A DNA stretch of 64,000 nucleotides from Acidipropionibacterium acidipropionici (GCF_001441165.1 NZ_CP013126.1:959551-1023550); one strand, 5' to 3'. Positions 43,563 to 51,997 are shown, numbered from the stretch's first letter. The notes: generated by a model not told the origin, from the letters alone. Program-made: numbers and translations.

Positions 43563-44101
43563 GGTTGTCTCTCCCTGTGGCTGTCGACCGGCGCCTCGGC
43601 GGACGCCGAGACGTGGAATGAACCCGGCAGGCCGGGCAGCAGGAGGTCCGTCATCGAGACGGTGCAGGCGACTCGCACCCCGACCCTTCCGGGGAATCCC
43701 ACGGGCGCCGAGAGGCCGGCCGGATCGACGCTCACAGTCGGCGCGGAGCACCGGGTGCCGGCCAGATCGGCCAGGGCCACCTGCCGTCCGGCCGTGACCC
43801 CCTGGGCGGGCCCCGAGGACACCGAGGCGGCGCGGGCGGCGGCCTCGGCGGCGGAGTGGACGTCGCCCCTGGTCTGCCACAGCCGCCAGGAGGCTGCGGT
43901 GAGGGCAGCCAGCAGAAGGATCGCCGGCAGGATGACGACGGCCTCCAGGGCCGCGGCGCCACGGTCGGTGTACGGTCCGCGGCCGGGGCCACGGCCTGCG
44001 CGCGATCCGCCACCGGCGCCGCGTGGGGGCTCCGGTCTGCGCCCGGAGCCGCTGGAGCCGATCACCTGCGGCCCGGCGATGAGCGCGATGAGACGTCTCA
44101 T
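43559..44101 (-). CDS. TadE/TadG-like pseudopilin (2)
   Basis: Protein of 180 residues. A polar Gly/Arg-rich leader of about 48 residues is followed by RGAAALEAVVILPAILLLAALTA, where the short run before the hydrophobic stretch and the glutamate resemble the TadE pseudopilin motif, cut by a prepilin peptidase. The remaining outside domain has two cysteines (TRCSAP, VACTVS). ATG 44101 has GGAGG 4 bases upstream. Overlaps its neighbours by four bases on both sides. Confidence 0.8.
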   Translation of the reverse strand: MRRLIALIAGPQVIGSSGSGRRPEPPRGAGGGSRAGRGPGRGPYTDRGAAALEAVVILPAILLLAALTAASWRLWQTRGDVHSAAEAAARAASVSSGPAQGVTAGRQVALADLAGTRCSAPTVSVDPAGLSAPVGFPGRVGVRVACTVSMTDLLLPGLPGSFHVSASAEAPVDSHRERQP

Positions 44102-44496
44102 GTCCCCTCCCTCACCCCGACGGCGCGGGCGCTCAACGGCGTCGACGCCAGATCGAGGAGGATCGGGGCGCGGGCCCGCACCTCGACGGTCGTGAGCGGC
44201 CCGGACCGGCCCACGGTGACGGTGATGTCCCGGACCCCCGAAGGCCCGGCGACCTGCCGGGCGGCGTCCAGGGCGTCGCCCGGATGCGAACCGGCGAGGG
44301 TCTCGGCCCGGACTGCGGCACGGGCGGCCTCGGTGACCGCCGAGCGGGCCTGCAGGAGCACCGCGGCCTGGATGATGCCGAACACGGCCAGCAGCATCAC
44401 CGGCCAGACGAGCGCCCACTGGACCGACTCGACGACACCGCGCTCGTCGCGACGGTGGATCCCGGTGCCGGTGCGGCGCGTCCGGCCGCGGATCAG
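44098..44496 (-). CDS. TadE-like pseudopilin (1)
   Basis: TadE-like protein of about 132 residues with RDERGVVESVQWALVWPVMLLAVFGIIQAA, combining the short basic lead, the glutamate at position +5-like and a hydrophobic helix. The following domain (VTEAARAAVRAE, VRDITVTVGRSGPL) is typical. No ATG or GTG is found in frame between the upstream stop and this motif. A CTG at 44496, overlapping the stop of the pilin gene as CTGA, is the only plausible coupled start, so the start is uncertain. Confidence 0.7.
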   Translation of the reverse strand: MIRGRTRRTGTGIHRRDERGVVESVQWALVWPVMLLAVFGIIQAAVLLQARSAVTEAARAAVRAETLAGSHPGDALDAARQVAGPSGVRDITVTVGRSGPLTTVEVRARAPILLDLASTPLSARAVGVREGT

Positions 44497-44759
44497 GGCA
44501 GGTGACTCTTGACGTAGGCGGTGACGGCGGTCACCACGATGGTCGCCACCGACACCGCCCCGACCAGCAGAATCGCGTTCTCGGTGGACTGGCTGAGCCC
44601 CCTCTCGTCGCGACGCCGATGCGGTGTCGCCGGAGGAAGGAGCGCCAGGAGGGGCAGCAGGATCGCTGCGGCTCGGTGCACGAGGGATCCGCGGCCGCGC
44701 GGAGCGATGAGCGGGCCTCCCTGCGAGCCACGGGGTACGGGTGCTGAGGGTGTGGACAT
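44493..44759 (-). CDS. Flp-like pilin
   Basis: Protein of 88 residues. An unusually long leader (about 54 residues, including a hydrophobic stretch LLPLLALLPP) ends in RDERGLSQSTENAILLVGAV, where G|LSQSTE is the prepilin-peptidase site with glutamate at +5 of the mature pilin. The mature part (ILLVGAVSVATIVVTAVTAYVKSHLP) is a single hydrophobic helix of about 33 residues, typical for Flp pilins. ATG 44759 has GGAGG 5 bases upstream. The 21-bp minisatellite begins about 15 bases upstream of the start. Confidence 0.8.
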   Translation of the reverse strand: MSTPSAPVPRGSQGGPLIAPRGRGSLVHRAAAILLPLLALLPPATPHRRRDERGLSQSTENAILLVGAVSVATIVVTAVTAYVKSHLP

Positions 44760-44775
44760 GAGGGCCTCCGGCGGG

Positions 44776-45056
44776 GTGGGTGGTGGTTGGGCACGGGTGG
44801 GTGGTGGTTGGGCACGGGTGGGTGGTGGTTGGGCACGGGTGGGTGGTCGTTGGGCACGGGTGGGTGGTCGTTGGGCACGGGTGGGTGGTCGTTGGGCACG
44901 GGTGGGTGGTCGTTGGGCACGGGTGGGTGGTCGTTGGGCACGGGTGGGTGGTCGTTGGGCACGGGTGGGTGGTCGTTGGGCACGGGTGGGTGGTCGTTGG
45001 GCACGGGTGGGTGGTCGTTGGGCACGGGTGGGTGGTGGTTGGGCACGGGTGGGTGG
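44776..45056 (-). repeat. 21-bp minisatellite, about 13 copies, upstream of the pilin gene
   Basis: A unit of 21 bases (plus strand GTGGGTGGTGGTTGGGCACG plus G) is repeated about 13 times without interruption between the tadC stop at 45057 and the pilin start at 44759. Variation is limited to one position (GGTGGT versus GGTCGT), with the GGTCGT form in the middle block. On the minus strand all frames stay open, because 21 is a multiple of three. A peptide, if made, would be a PTTTHPC-like repeat, but no start favours this. Confidence 0.95.
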
Positions 45057-45962
45057 TCATGGTGCCAGCCCCGACAGTCGCAGCAGCGGCGGGGTGAGCA
45101 GCACCAGGCCGAGCACCAGCACCGGCACCACCATCCACACGGTCATGGATTCGGAGGTCTCCTGGGCGGCGATCTTCTCGCGGGTGAGGTGGGCGTCGCG
45201 CATCTCGGCGGCCCTGGCCCGAAGCGTGCCGGCCAGCGCGGCGCCCTGGTCGTCGAGGCGCAGCACCTCCACCAGCTCGGCCAGTTCGGGCAGGTCGAGG
45301 TCTTCGGCGAGTCTCTCCAGGCCGTTCCAGGGGGCCTGCTGCTCCAGACGCGCCCGTTCCAGGGTGGCCCGGATCCGGATCATCACGGCATGATCGCTGA
45401 CCTGCGCGGCGTCGGTGAGGGCCCTGGACGCCGACTCGTTGGCGAGCCTGGCCAGGGTCACCAGGTCGATGAAGCTCAGCACCGCCTCGGCGGCGTCCTG
45501 CCTGGTCTCTCGCCGTCCCGACCGCAGTCTCAGATCGGGCAGGAACCATCCCGCCAGGCCCAGGGCCATAGCCGCCAGCACCGGGGTCGCCGGCGGGTTC
45601 AGCCCGGCCAGCCGGGCCGCCGCGGCCGCCAGCAGGGGCAGCATCAGCCCCGCCAGGGCCCACACGCACTTCTCGATCATGAAGTCGCCCAGGCTCCGCC
45701 CGCGCAGGGCGAGCGCGCGCCGGGTCTGCTGGGACACCCGGCCCAGCCGTCCGGCGGCCAGTCTCGCCCCGGCCCGGTCCAGGCGCCCGGCATCCGGGGG
45801 AAGCTGCGCGGACGGCGAAGGCGCGACGTCGGCCCCGGACAGCCGGTCCAGGGCGTCCGACAACCTCACCGGGGGTTGACGCCGTCCGGCCACCAGGAGC
45901 ACCGGGGAGGTGGCGAGCACGCCGCCGCACACCGCGGCGAGCAGGAGAGAGGGTTCGATCAC
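45057..45962 (-). CDS. tadC: TadC, pilus assembly inner-membrane protein
   Basis: Protein of 301 residues with an N-terminal membrane segment, a pair near residues 100-145, the T2SF domain (DAAEAVLSFIDLVTLARLANESASRALTDA described as one block near residue 160) and a final segment (VWMVVPVLVLGLVLLTPPLL). This is the T2SF platform protein that pairs with TadB. The GTG start at 45962 overlaps the tadB stop. It is followed by the minisatellite rather than directly by the next gene. Confidence 0.85.
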   Translation of the reverse strand: MIEPSLLLAAVCGGVLATSPVLLVAGRRQPPVRLSDALDRLSGADVAPSPSAQLPPDAGRLDRAGARLAAGRLGRVSQQTRRALALRGRSLGDFMIEKCVWALAGLMLPLLAAAAARLAGLNPPATPVLAAMALGLAGWFLPDLRLRSGRRETRQDAAEAVLSFIDLVTLARLANESASRALTDAAQVSDHAVMIRIRATLERARLEQQAPWNGLERLAEDLDLPELAELVEVLRLDDQGAALAGTLRARAAEMRDAHLTREKIAAQETSESMTVWMVVPVLVLGLVLLTPPLLRLSGLAP

Positions 45963-46876
45963 GGCGTCCCCCTCGTCCCGGATACAGGCCCACCGGGGCC
46001 AGCGCCCACCAGGATCCGGTCTCGCCGGCGCATCCTCGACCGTCTCGCCAGGACCGCCAGGGCCCCGGTGTACATGGCCGCATAAAGGCACAGCAGACCC
46101 TGGCCGAGGAGGCTCGCGTAGGGGGTGAAGTAGCTGCGTCCGAAGATCAGCGCGACCCCGAGCACCACCCCGATGATCCCCGTCACCTGACGCACCACGA
46201 TCCTCGGCTTGGCGCGTTCGGTGGCGATCTCCCGCATCGCCTTCGCGCGGTCGGCCAGGCCTCCGGCCAGGGCGGTCAGGGTTGCCGAGGCCCCGGTGCC
46301 TCCGCGCTGGGAGGCGATGAGGATCGCGGCGATCACCTGGTCGGCGTCGGCGGAGTCCAGGTCGTCGGCCAGACGCTGGAAGGCCGCCCGGGGCTCCCAC
46401 CTCGCATCGAGGCGCCCGACCAGGCCGGCGAGCGGCTCGGCGAGGATCTCGGGGGCCTGACGCCGGGTGGCGCGGATGGCGTCGACCACCGATTTGCCGG
46501 TCGACGCCGAGCCGGCCACCAGGCGTACCCAGCGCTCCAGCCCGCGGACCATGTCGAGATCGCGCTCGGGCGGGTCCGAGAGCAGCATCGGGAGACCGAT
46601 GAGCAGCGCCGGTCCGAGCACCAGGAGGATCGCCCAGCCGGTGACCAGGTAGCCCACCAGACCGGCGGCCAGACCCGCTGTCCACCGGATCCGGCGGCCT
46701 CGCGGGGCCGATCTCCACCTCTTCTCCACCGCTGTCCACAACTGTGTGGACATCCCTGTGGATAACTTTTCGCCGCGTGGTGGACGGGCGGCCGGCACCG
46801 CCCCCTCCACGACCATCGCCAGACCGCCGATCACCATCGCCGCCAGCAGGCCGGCCAGGGCGGCGTTCATGTCCAT
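45959..46876 (-). CDS. tadB: TadB, pilus assembly inner-membrane protein
   Basis: Protein of 305 residues with the T2SF domain (VRLVAGSASTGKSVVDAIRATRR, SQRGGTGASATLTALAGGLADRA) and membrane segments at both ends. It pairs with TadC to form the platform that the TadA motor drives. Either ATG 46876 or 46870 could be the start; the latter overlaps the tadA stop as ATGA. A consensus DnaA box (46757-46765) lies inside its coding sequence near KLSTGM. Confidence 0.85.
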   Translation of the reverse strand: MDMNAALAGLLAAMVIGGLAMVVEGAVPAARPPRGEKLSTGMSTQLWTAVEKRWRSAPRGRRIRWTAGLAAGLVGYLVTGWAILLVLGPALLIGLPMLLSDPPERDLDMVRGLERWVRLVAGSASTGKSVVDAIRATRRQAPEILAEPLAGLVGRLDARWEPRAAFQRLADDLDSADADQVIAAILIASQRGGTGASATLTALAGGLADRAKAMREIATERAKPRIVVRQVTGIIGVVLGVALIFGRSYFTPYASLLGQGLLCLYAAMYTGALAVLARRSRMRRRDRILVGAGPGGPVSGTRGTP

Positions 46877-48444
46877 GATCCGATCTCGGGATCCACGGCC
46901 CGCAGCTCGGCCAGCAGGCCGGGATCGGGGTGGAAGACGGTGCCGCGAGGCCCTCCGGCGCCGCTCGGGCCGGCCCCCGCGGCGTAGGTGAGGTGGGTCA
47001 CCGGACGGCCCGACTCCATGGCACCGGTGAGCTGGCGGATCTCGGAGACGTAGCGTCTCCTCACCCCTCCCCGCCAGGTGTCGTCGACCAGGGTGACGTG
47101 CACCAGCAGGGTGATGTTGTGGGCGATCTGCCGGTAGGCCTCCTCCATCCCCATGGACCCGCCGCGCGCCACCCGGGCCGCCAGCCGGTCCATGGTCGAG
47201 GAGGCCGAGTGGGAGTGGGTGGTGCTCAACGTGCCCGCCCCGGTCTGCATCGCCTCGAACATCGCACCGGCCTCGGCCCCGCGCACCTCGCCGATCACCA
47301 GCCGCGACAGGTTCTGGCGCAGCGCCTCGGGGATGAGGTCGGCCACCGTGTACTCCCCGACGCCGCGTCCGTCGACCCTCTCCCCCAGCCCGACGGTGGC
47401 CTGCAGGGCGATCATGTTGCGCCGGGACGGGCGCAGGTGGGTGAGCAGTTCGTAATCGGTCTCCAGGGTGCCGAACCGCTCGGTGGGCGGGATCGCGTCG
47501 ACCAGGGCGCGCAGCAACGTGGTCTTGCCCGCCCCCTGATCCCCCGAGATGACGATCGAGCGGCGGGCCCGCACCGCCGCGCGCAGCAGCACCGCGACAG
47601 CGCGCGGCATCATCCCGGTGGCCGACAGGTCGTCGAGGGCGACGTCGGTGAGGGTGTGGTGGCGGATCACGACCGAGGGCCGGTGGGCCAGCCCGAAGCC
47701 GATGACGTGGAGGCGGTAGCGGTCGCCCAGGGCCACCGTCATCGTGGGGTGTGCGTCGTCGAAGGGGCGCGGCGGATCCGCGGACTCGCCGAGGAACCGG
47801 ATCGCCTCGACGAGTTCGGCGTCGGAGTCGGCGACCGGCGGGCGCTCCTCCCGGTGGCCGTCGGAGAACTGGACGAGCACCTGGTCGCAACCGTTGATCT
47901 CGATGTTCTCGGCGTCGGGGATCTCGAACAGCGGCTGAAGGCGCCCGTAGCCGAAGATGGCGTCGGTGACCACCCGGATGTGACGCACCTCGGTGTCCAT
48001 CGACCACAGCGCCTCGCCGGTCGCGGCGAGCTGCTCGGCGTGGGCGTGGACCACCTCGCGGATCACCGACTCGCCGAGCATCCGCATGTCCTCGGCGCCC
48101 AGATCCGCACCGCGGCGCTCCCGGTGCTCAGCCCGCTCCCGGCTGATCCGGTCGCCAGCCTCGCGACGCAGGCGCACCACCAGCTGCCAGTCGACCTGCC
48201 CGTCGCCGTCCGGCTCCCCCGCGGTCGCGTCCGGCACGGTGGCGGCCCGGCCCCGTGGGAGTAGGGGCCGCCTCGGCGTCCACCCCGGTTCGGGTCGCAG
48301 CGGGGTCGACGCCGACGCCGGCCCCACCCGGTGCAGGAGTCCCGCCAGGGAGTCGCCGACAGGAAGCGGTGATGGAGGCGGCCCGGGGATCTCCAGTCCG
48401 GCGCCGTGGCCCGGGGCGCCGTCGAGACGTCGCGAAGTCGTCAC
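46867..48444 (-). CDS. tadA: TadA/CpaF pilus assembly ATPase
   Basis: Secretion ATPase of 525 residues. An N-terminal extension of about 110 residues precedes the helical bundle (LGAEDMRMLGESVIREVV) and the CpaF core: Walker A SGDQGAGKTTLLRALV, the Asp box TLETDYELL, the Walker B-like LVIGEVRGAEAG and the His box STTHSHSA. The GTG start at 48444 overlaps the CpaE-like gene stop as GTGA. It powers Flp pilus assembly. Confidence 0.9.
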   Translation of the reverse strand: MTTSRRLDGAPGHGAGLEIPGPPPSPLPVGDSLAGLLHRVGPASASTPLRPEPGWTPRRPLLPRGRAATVPDATAGEPDGDGQVDWQLVVRLRREAGDRISRERAEHRERRGADLGAEDMRMLGESVIREVVHAHAEQLAATGEALWSMDTEVRHIRVVTDAIFGYGRLQPLFEIPDAENIEINGCDQVLVQFSDGHREERPPVADSDAELVEAIRFLGESADPPRPFDDAHPTMTVALGDRYRLHVIGFGLAHRPSVVIRHHTLTDVALDDLSATGMMPRAVAVLLRAAVRARRSIVISGDQGAGKTTLLRALVDAIPPTERFGTLETDYELLTHLRPSRRNMIALQATVGLGERVDGRGVGEYTVADLIPEALRQNLSRLVIGEVRGAEAGAMFEAMQTGAGTLSTTHSHSASSTMDRLAARVARGGSMGMEEAYRQIAHNITLLVHVTLVDDTWRGGVRRRYVSEIRQLTGAMESGRPVTHLTYAAGAGPSGAGGPRGTVFHPDPGLLAELRAVDPEIGSWT

Positions 48445-49229
48445 AGCGCCACCTCCTTGGCGGCCTCGGCGAGCAGTCCGGCGAGTCGCGAGGCGCCGTG
48501 TCTCAGCCCGGCCGCATAGCGTCCCGAAGCCCAGCCGCGGGGCCCCGGAGCACCGTCGGAGAGCACCGCCGCGGCTCTCGGGTCCTCGACCATCTCGGCG
48601 AGGACCGGCATCCGGAACTGCGCGGAGATCTCGCGGGCCGAATAGGGGCGGCCGGCCCCCACGGTCACCAGCCCGACGGTCGCAGTGGTGCGCGACGCCA
48701 CCGTCTCGAGGATCTCGGCGTTGACCGCCAGCCCGGCCAATGGACGCAGCCCGCAGCGGGTCACCACGCCCACCGCACCGGCTCGGGCGCACAGCTCGGC
48801 AGGGGGGCCCTCGGGGCCCGCGCGGCCCAGGTCGACGATGACGTCGACGCCGGCGTCTCCCAGTTCGGCCAGGGATGCGGCGATCGCCGGCCAGATCATG
48901 GTGAACAGGGCCGGTTGGGCGGGGTGCCCGAATCCGGAGAGATAGCGTGCGGTGGGGCTGGGCCGCCCGTCGATCCCGGGCAGCGCGATCACCTGGCGCC
49001 AGAGGGCCGCGGTGAGGTCGGTCCCGGCACGGTGGGCGCCTGCGAGGTCGGCCAGGCCGGCGCCGGCGTCCGTCCCCGCGACGAGATATCCGGACTCCAC
49101 GGCATGGGAGGGGTGGGGGTCAGCGTCGACGAGCAGGACGTCGCGGGGCCAGCAGAGCGCCAGCCCCAGGGCGGTGGTGGTGACGCCGGGGGCCCCCGAG
49201 GCGGAGGTGAGCAGGAGGATCGCCATCAC
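48441..49229 (-). CDS. CpaE/TadZ-like MinD-family ATPase with altered P-loop
   Basis: Protein of 262 residues with a ParA/MinD-like layout: SASGAPGVTTTALGLAL at the P-loop position, LLVDADPHPS, and DVIVDLGRAGP. The P-loop lacks the conserved lysine of GKGG/GKT motifs (GAPGVTTT), so ATP hydrolysis may be weak or absent. In Tad systems this protein helps place the pilus machine at the membrane. It overlaps cpaB and tadA by four bases each. Confidence 0.8.
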   Translation of the reverse strand: MMAILLLTSASGAPGVTTTALGLALCWPRDVLLVDADPHPSHAVESGYLVAGTDAGAGLADLAGAHRAGTDLTAALWRQVIALPGIDGRPSPTARYLSGFGHPAQPALFTMIWPAIAASLAELGDAGVDVIVDLGRAGPEGPPAELCARAGAVGVVTRCGLRPLAGLAVNAEILETVASRTTATVGLVTVGAGRPYSAREISAQFRMPVLAEMVEDPRAAAVLSDGAPGPRGWASGRYAAGLRHGASRLAGLLAEAAKEVAL

Positions 49230-49933
49230 GGCCCCCTGACGATCACGGCCACCCGGTCGCGGGAAGCGAGATCGGCCAGCCGTGGCGCCTGGTCGGCATT
49301 CACCTCGACGTCGAGCAGCCAGCTGGCGCGGTCCTCGGCGCGCACCGGCGCGCGGACGACGACGGCGTCGGTGCTGCGCGGGGCCTTCTCGGCGTCGCGC
49401 TGGGTGCCGGAGGCCTGCGTCTCGGACTTCTCGGCCACCTCGACCACGCTGATCCGGGTCCCGGCGGGCATCGGGGAGGTGGGCACCCGTCCGGCGGGCA
49501 GGCGCAGGCCCACCCGGGCGGTGCCGGGGGTGATGGGCAGGGCGCCGACGGATCCGGCGCCGAGCAGCGATCCGGCGGGCAGGTCGACCTTCGCGTGGCC
49601 GCCGATCAGACGGTCCAGTTCGGATGCCGGCAGTGTGGACACCCCTTCTGCCACCGAGATCGAGACGACCCCGACGTCGCCGGAGCGCAGCTGCTCGCCA
49701 CGGGCGACGTCCCGGGCCATCACGAGCACCGACTGGGCACGGCTGGCCTGGGTCCAGGCGAAGGCCCCACCCAGGGCGCCCAGCACCGCGCAGAGCAGCC
49801 CGGCGACGATGAGCACCGGGGAGCGCCGGGTGCGCAGCCGGGGCGCGTCGGCCACGGTATCGGGCGCCCCGGAGGCCACGACGACGTCGTCGGAGGGTGC
49901 GCGCCGCGCCCGCGGCGTCCGCGCTGTCAACAT
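49226..49933 (-). CDS. cpaB: CpaB/RcpC-like SAF-domain pilus protein
   Basis: Protein of 235 residues with one membrane segment (VLIVAGLLCAVLGALGGAFAW, about 40-60) and a SAF domain (VLVMARDVARGEQLRSGDV, then DLPAGSLLGAG). First gene of the Tad operon. ATG 49933 has no strong ribosome site. Two consensus DnaA boxes lie 55-80 bases upstream. Confidence 0.82.
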   Translation of the reverse strand: MLTARTPRARRAPSDDVVVASGAPDTVADAPRLRTRRSPVLIVAGLLCAVLGALGGAFAWTQASRAQSVLVMARDVARGEQLRSGDVGVVSISVAEGVSTLPASELDRLIGGHAKVDLPAGSLLGAGSVGALPITPGTARVGLRLPAGRVPTSPMPAGTRISVVEVAEKSETQASGTQRDAEKAPRSTDAVVVRAPVRAEDRASWLLDVEVNADQAPRLADLASRDRVAVIVRGP

Positions 49934-49987
49934 GACGCTGTACTCAAGCAGACCTCAGCGAATCTCAGCAAGGGTTTGTGGGAGATC

Positions 49988-50014
49988 TGTGGATAACTCC
50001 CCGCCTGTGGATAA
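49988..50014 (-). promoter_or_regulatory. Two consensus DnaA boxes upstream of the Tad operon
   Basis: TGTGGATAA (complement of the DnaA consensus TTATCCACA) occurs at 49988-49996 and 50006-50014, 18 bases apart and in the same orientation, directly upstream of cpaB. A third perfect copy is inside tadB at 46757. This could be a DnaA-controlled promoter or a titration site; the window contains no dnaA or dnaN, so it is unlikely to be the origin. Confidence 0.6.
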
Positions 50015-50033
50015 CTCTGCGCTTCGCAGAGGG

Positions 50034-50062
50034 GTCGGCGAGCGCCCGCGCGAGCGAAGGAC
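50034..50062. repeat. GCGAGCG...GCGCGAGCGAAGG dispersed element, copy A
   Basis: GCGAGCGCCCGCGCGAGCGA followed by AGG occurs here between cpaB and the lipoprotein gene. Nearly the same string is found at 62228-62252, where it encodes the end of the aminotransferase gene, and a weaker copy at 62175. Confidence 0.55.
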
Positions 50063-50137
50063 CGGCCCGCCTCGCAGACTGTCCTGACGCAGAGTTGCGA
50101 GACCGGGGTTCCGAAGGGGTCGTCCCCTTAGCCCCTA

Positions 50138-50806
50138 TTAATCGAGATGCACAGAGCCCTCGACGGTCCAGGAGAGGCTGGCGTCGTCACTGCCGGAGTC
50201 GTCACTGACGACAACCTTCGCAGTCAGTTGCAGCTCCTCGGCGGTCTCGTAGGGGGCGTTCTGACCCACCATGAAGGAGGAGCCGGGTTCCAGAACATAG
50301 GGGGGACGCTGGGTTCCGGCCCTGAACGGGCTTGTCGGCGCCTTCTTCTGGGCCATCAGCTGTGGGGCGCGGACGCCGATGAGCCCCTGCTCCCACGGCC
50401 AGTCCGGGTACCTGGCGGTGATCGCGACGGTCCCGATGCCCAGGTTGATCGGGTCGGTGGAGATATTGGTGACGACGTAGCGCAGCACCACGAGACGGTC
50501 CCCCTTGGCGATCACCGGCGCCCCGTCGGTGGGATCGACCATCACCGACGCCGTGGGCGCCGGTGCGGTGGCCACCTGGTAGACGGTGATGCGGATCCGC
50601 TTGTCCCCGACGGCCCCCAGGCGACGGCCGTTGGTGGCGACCTGGGGCGCCCAGTCCGCCGTCGAGTAGCCCGCCGAGGAGGTGACGCTGGGGGTGGGGG
50701 TCGGCGTCGAGTGGCCCGACGGGCTCTGGCAGCCGGCCAGGACCAGGGCGGCGACAACCGCAAGCACGGCCGGGATGCGGCCGCCGCCTCGTCCTCGCTG
50801 GCTCAT
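50138..50806 (-). CDS. Lipoprotein of unknown function
   Basis: Secreted lipoprotein of 222 residues. The signal peptide VLAVVAALVLAGC has a clear lipobox, followed by a Ser/Thr/Pro-rich spacer and a beta-rich domain with VLRYVVTNISTDPINLGIGT and WTVEGSVHLD, reminiscent of extracellular immunoglobulin-like accessory domains. ATG 50806 has GGGGAG 3-4 bases upstream. A GGGG/CCCC hairpin (about 50117-50130) follows the stop. The role is unknown; its neighbour is the Tad operon on the same strand. Confidence 0.75.
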   Translation of the reverse strand: MSQRGRGGGRIPAVLAVVAALVLAGCQSPSGHSTPTPTPSVTSSAGYSTADWAPQVATNGRRLGAVGDKRIRITVYQVATAPAPTASVMVDPTDGAPVIAKGDRLVVLRYVVTNISTDPINLGIGTVAITARYPDWPWEQGLIGVRAPQLMAQKKAPTSPFRAGTQRPPYVLEPGSSFMVGQNAPYETAEELQLTAKVVVSDDSGSDDASLSWTVEGSVHLD

Positions 50807-51242
50807 GTCTCCCCTGCCCGGCGCGGGTGTCTGTTCGATCCCGGACGCCCGAACCCGTCTGCTCGAGCACCCCCAGTCTTCCATCCGGACCGCCCGATCG
50901 CCCTCTTCGTCTCGACCTCACCAAGTGGACAGTGTTACCTTCGGGGCTTCGAAATCGGTCGGGCGAGCCAGTCCGACGCCGGCCACCGCGACCCGCACGA
51001 GACTCTCCCGGTCCCCCACCGAGGGGACAGAATCCACGGTTCTCGTCACCCGGAGCGATTCGGGCGGCTGACCAACGGGTGAGTTCGCGGGTGACTTCGG
51101 CGATTTTGCGGGATCGGGCTCGGAAGTGTCCGCCTCTTGTGCTTTCATGCTCCTGTCAACATCGAGCGGTGCGCGATTCGCGGTCGCGACACCGACGATG
51201 TGGACACCTGTTCACTCGCCATCAGACCATTTGGAGGGATCC
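50807..51242. other. Gene-free gap with one imperfect hairpin
   Basis: I see no gene in these 436 bases. The only structure is an imperfect inverted repeat, CGGTGCGCGA (51167-51176) with TCGCGACACCG (51184-51194), upstream of the small gene at 51243, possibly an operator or leader hairpin. Confidence 0.35.
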
Positions 51243-51440
51243 GTGCCCCCGACCTCCCTGGGCGACTCCACGCCCATCACGCGCATCATCGGCGCCGCAC
51301 TCGACCTCGCCTGGCTCGAGTCGGCCGGTCGCCCCCTCGACGCCGAGGAGCTGCGACTCCTGACCGTCTGTGACGACCTCTGGCATGTCCGGGCCGACGT
51401 CGCCCGCTCCGATCCGCACATCGCCCCGCAAGCCACCTGA
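51243..51440 (+). CDS. Small hypothetical protein
   Basis: Protein of 65 residues beginning at GTG 51243 with a strong GGAGG 6-7 bases upstream. It reads TPITRIIGAALDLAWLESAG and LDAEELRLLTVCDDLWHVRA, suggesting two short helices. No signal or membrane segment. The family is not recognised; coding is supported by the ribosome site and amphipathic pattern. Confidence 0.55.
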   Translation: MPPTSLGDSTPITRIIGAALDLAWLESAGRPLDAEELRLLTVCDDLWHVRADVARSDPHIAPQAT

Positions 51441-51469
51441 CCACCCGCCCACCCAGACCGGGGCCCGGT

Positions 51470-51997
51470 TCACAGCCGTGGGTCGCGCACCAGGGACATC
51501 GTCACCGAATCCCACCGCCTCCCCTGCCAGAGCCGGGCCCCCGGCACGCGCCCGCACTCGGAGAATCCGAGCCCGGTCGCGCAGCGCATCATCCTCTCGT
51601 TGCCGCTCCATGTGGTCATGGTGAGCACATGGGCGTCGGTCTCGCGGAAGGTCTGGCGCACCCAGCTGGACAGCGCACGGGTCCCGATCCCCTGACCCCA
51701 CAGCTCGGGATCGAAGATGACGACGCCGAGCTCCCACCAGCCGCCGCCCGCCGGGGGCTCCTCGAAACGATTGACGAATCCGCACCGGTGCCCCTCGACG
51801 GTCACCAGGGCACGGTCCCCCGACTGCAGCCTGGGGCGCCAGTCCGCGCAGAACTCGTAGTAGTCCCTGCTGTCGACGTCGCCGAAATAGGGTCCGTCCC
51901 ACTTTTTCCACGCCGCATCGGGCACCTCGACATTCCAGTGCCACAACCAGATGAGATCCTCCTCGACCAGGGGGATGACGTCGACCTGCTGACTCAT
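51470..51997 (-). CDS. GNAT-family acetyltransferase
   Basis: Protein of 175 residues with the GNAT fold: GWWELGVVIFDPELWGQGIG contains strand 4 and the acetyl-CoA-binding Q/RxxGxG/A motif (GQGIGTRAL), and NERMMRCATGLGFSECGR is the usual last helix. ATG 51997 has GAGGAGA just upstream. It resembles acetyltransferases acting on ribosomal proteins or small molecules; the substrate is unknown. It lies 20 bases after murQ on the same strand. Confidence 0.85.
   Translation of the reverse strand: MSQQVDVIPLVEEDLIWLWHWNVEVPDAAWKKWDGPYFGDVDSRDYYEFCADWRPRLQSGDRALVTVEGHRCGFVNRFEEPPAGGGWWELGVVIFDPELWGQGIGTRALSSWVRQTFRETDAHVLTMTTWSGNERMMRCATGLGFSECGRVPGARLWQGRRWDSVTMSLVRDPRL

Noticed and set aside
44776-45056. 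CRISPR-like array
   Set aside because: The 21-bp units are contiguous, with no spacers, so this is a minisatellite.
44787-46085. Long plus-strand open frame with GTGGW(W/S)L repeats
   Set aside because: It is the antisense of the minisatellite and tadC; the remainder has the composition of a shadow frame.
49981-50014. Replication origin
   Set aside because: There are only two DnaA boxes, no AT-rich unwinding region and no dnaA, dnaN or gyr genes in the window.
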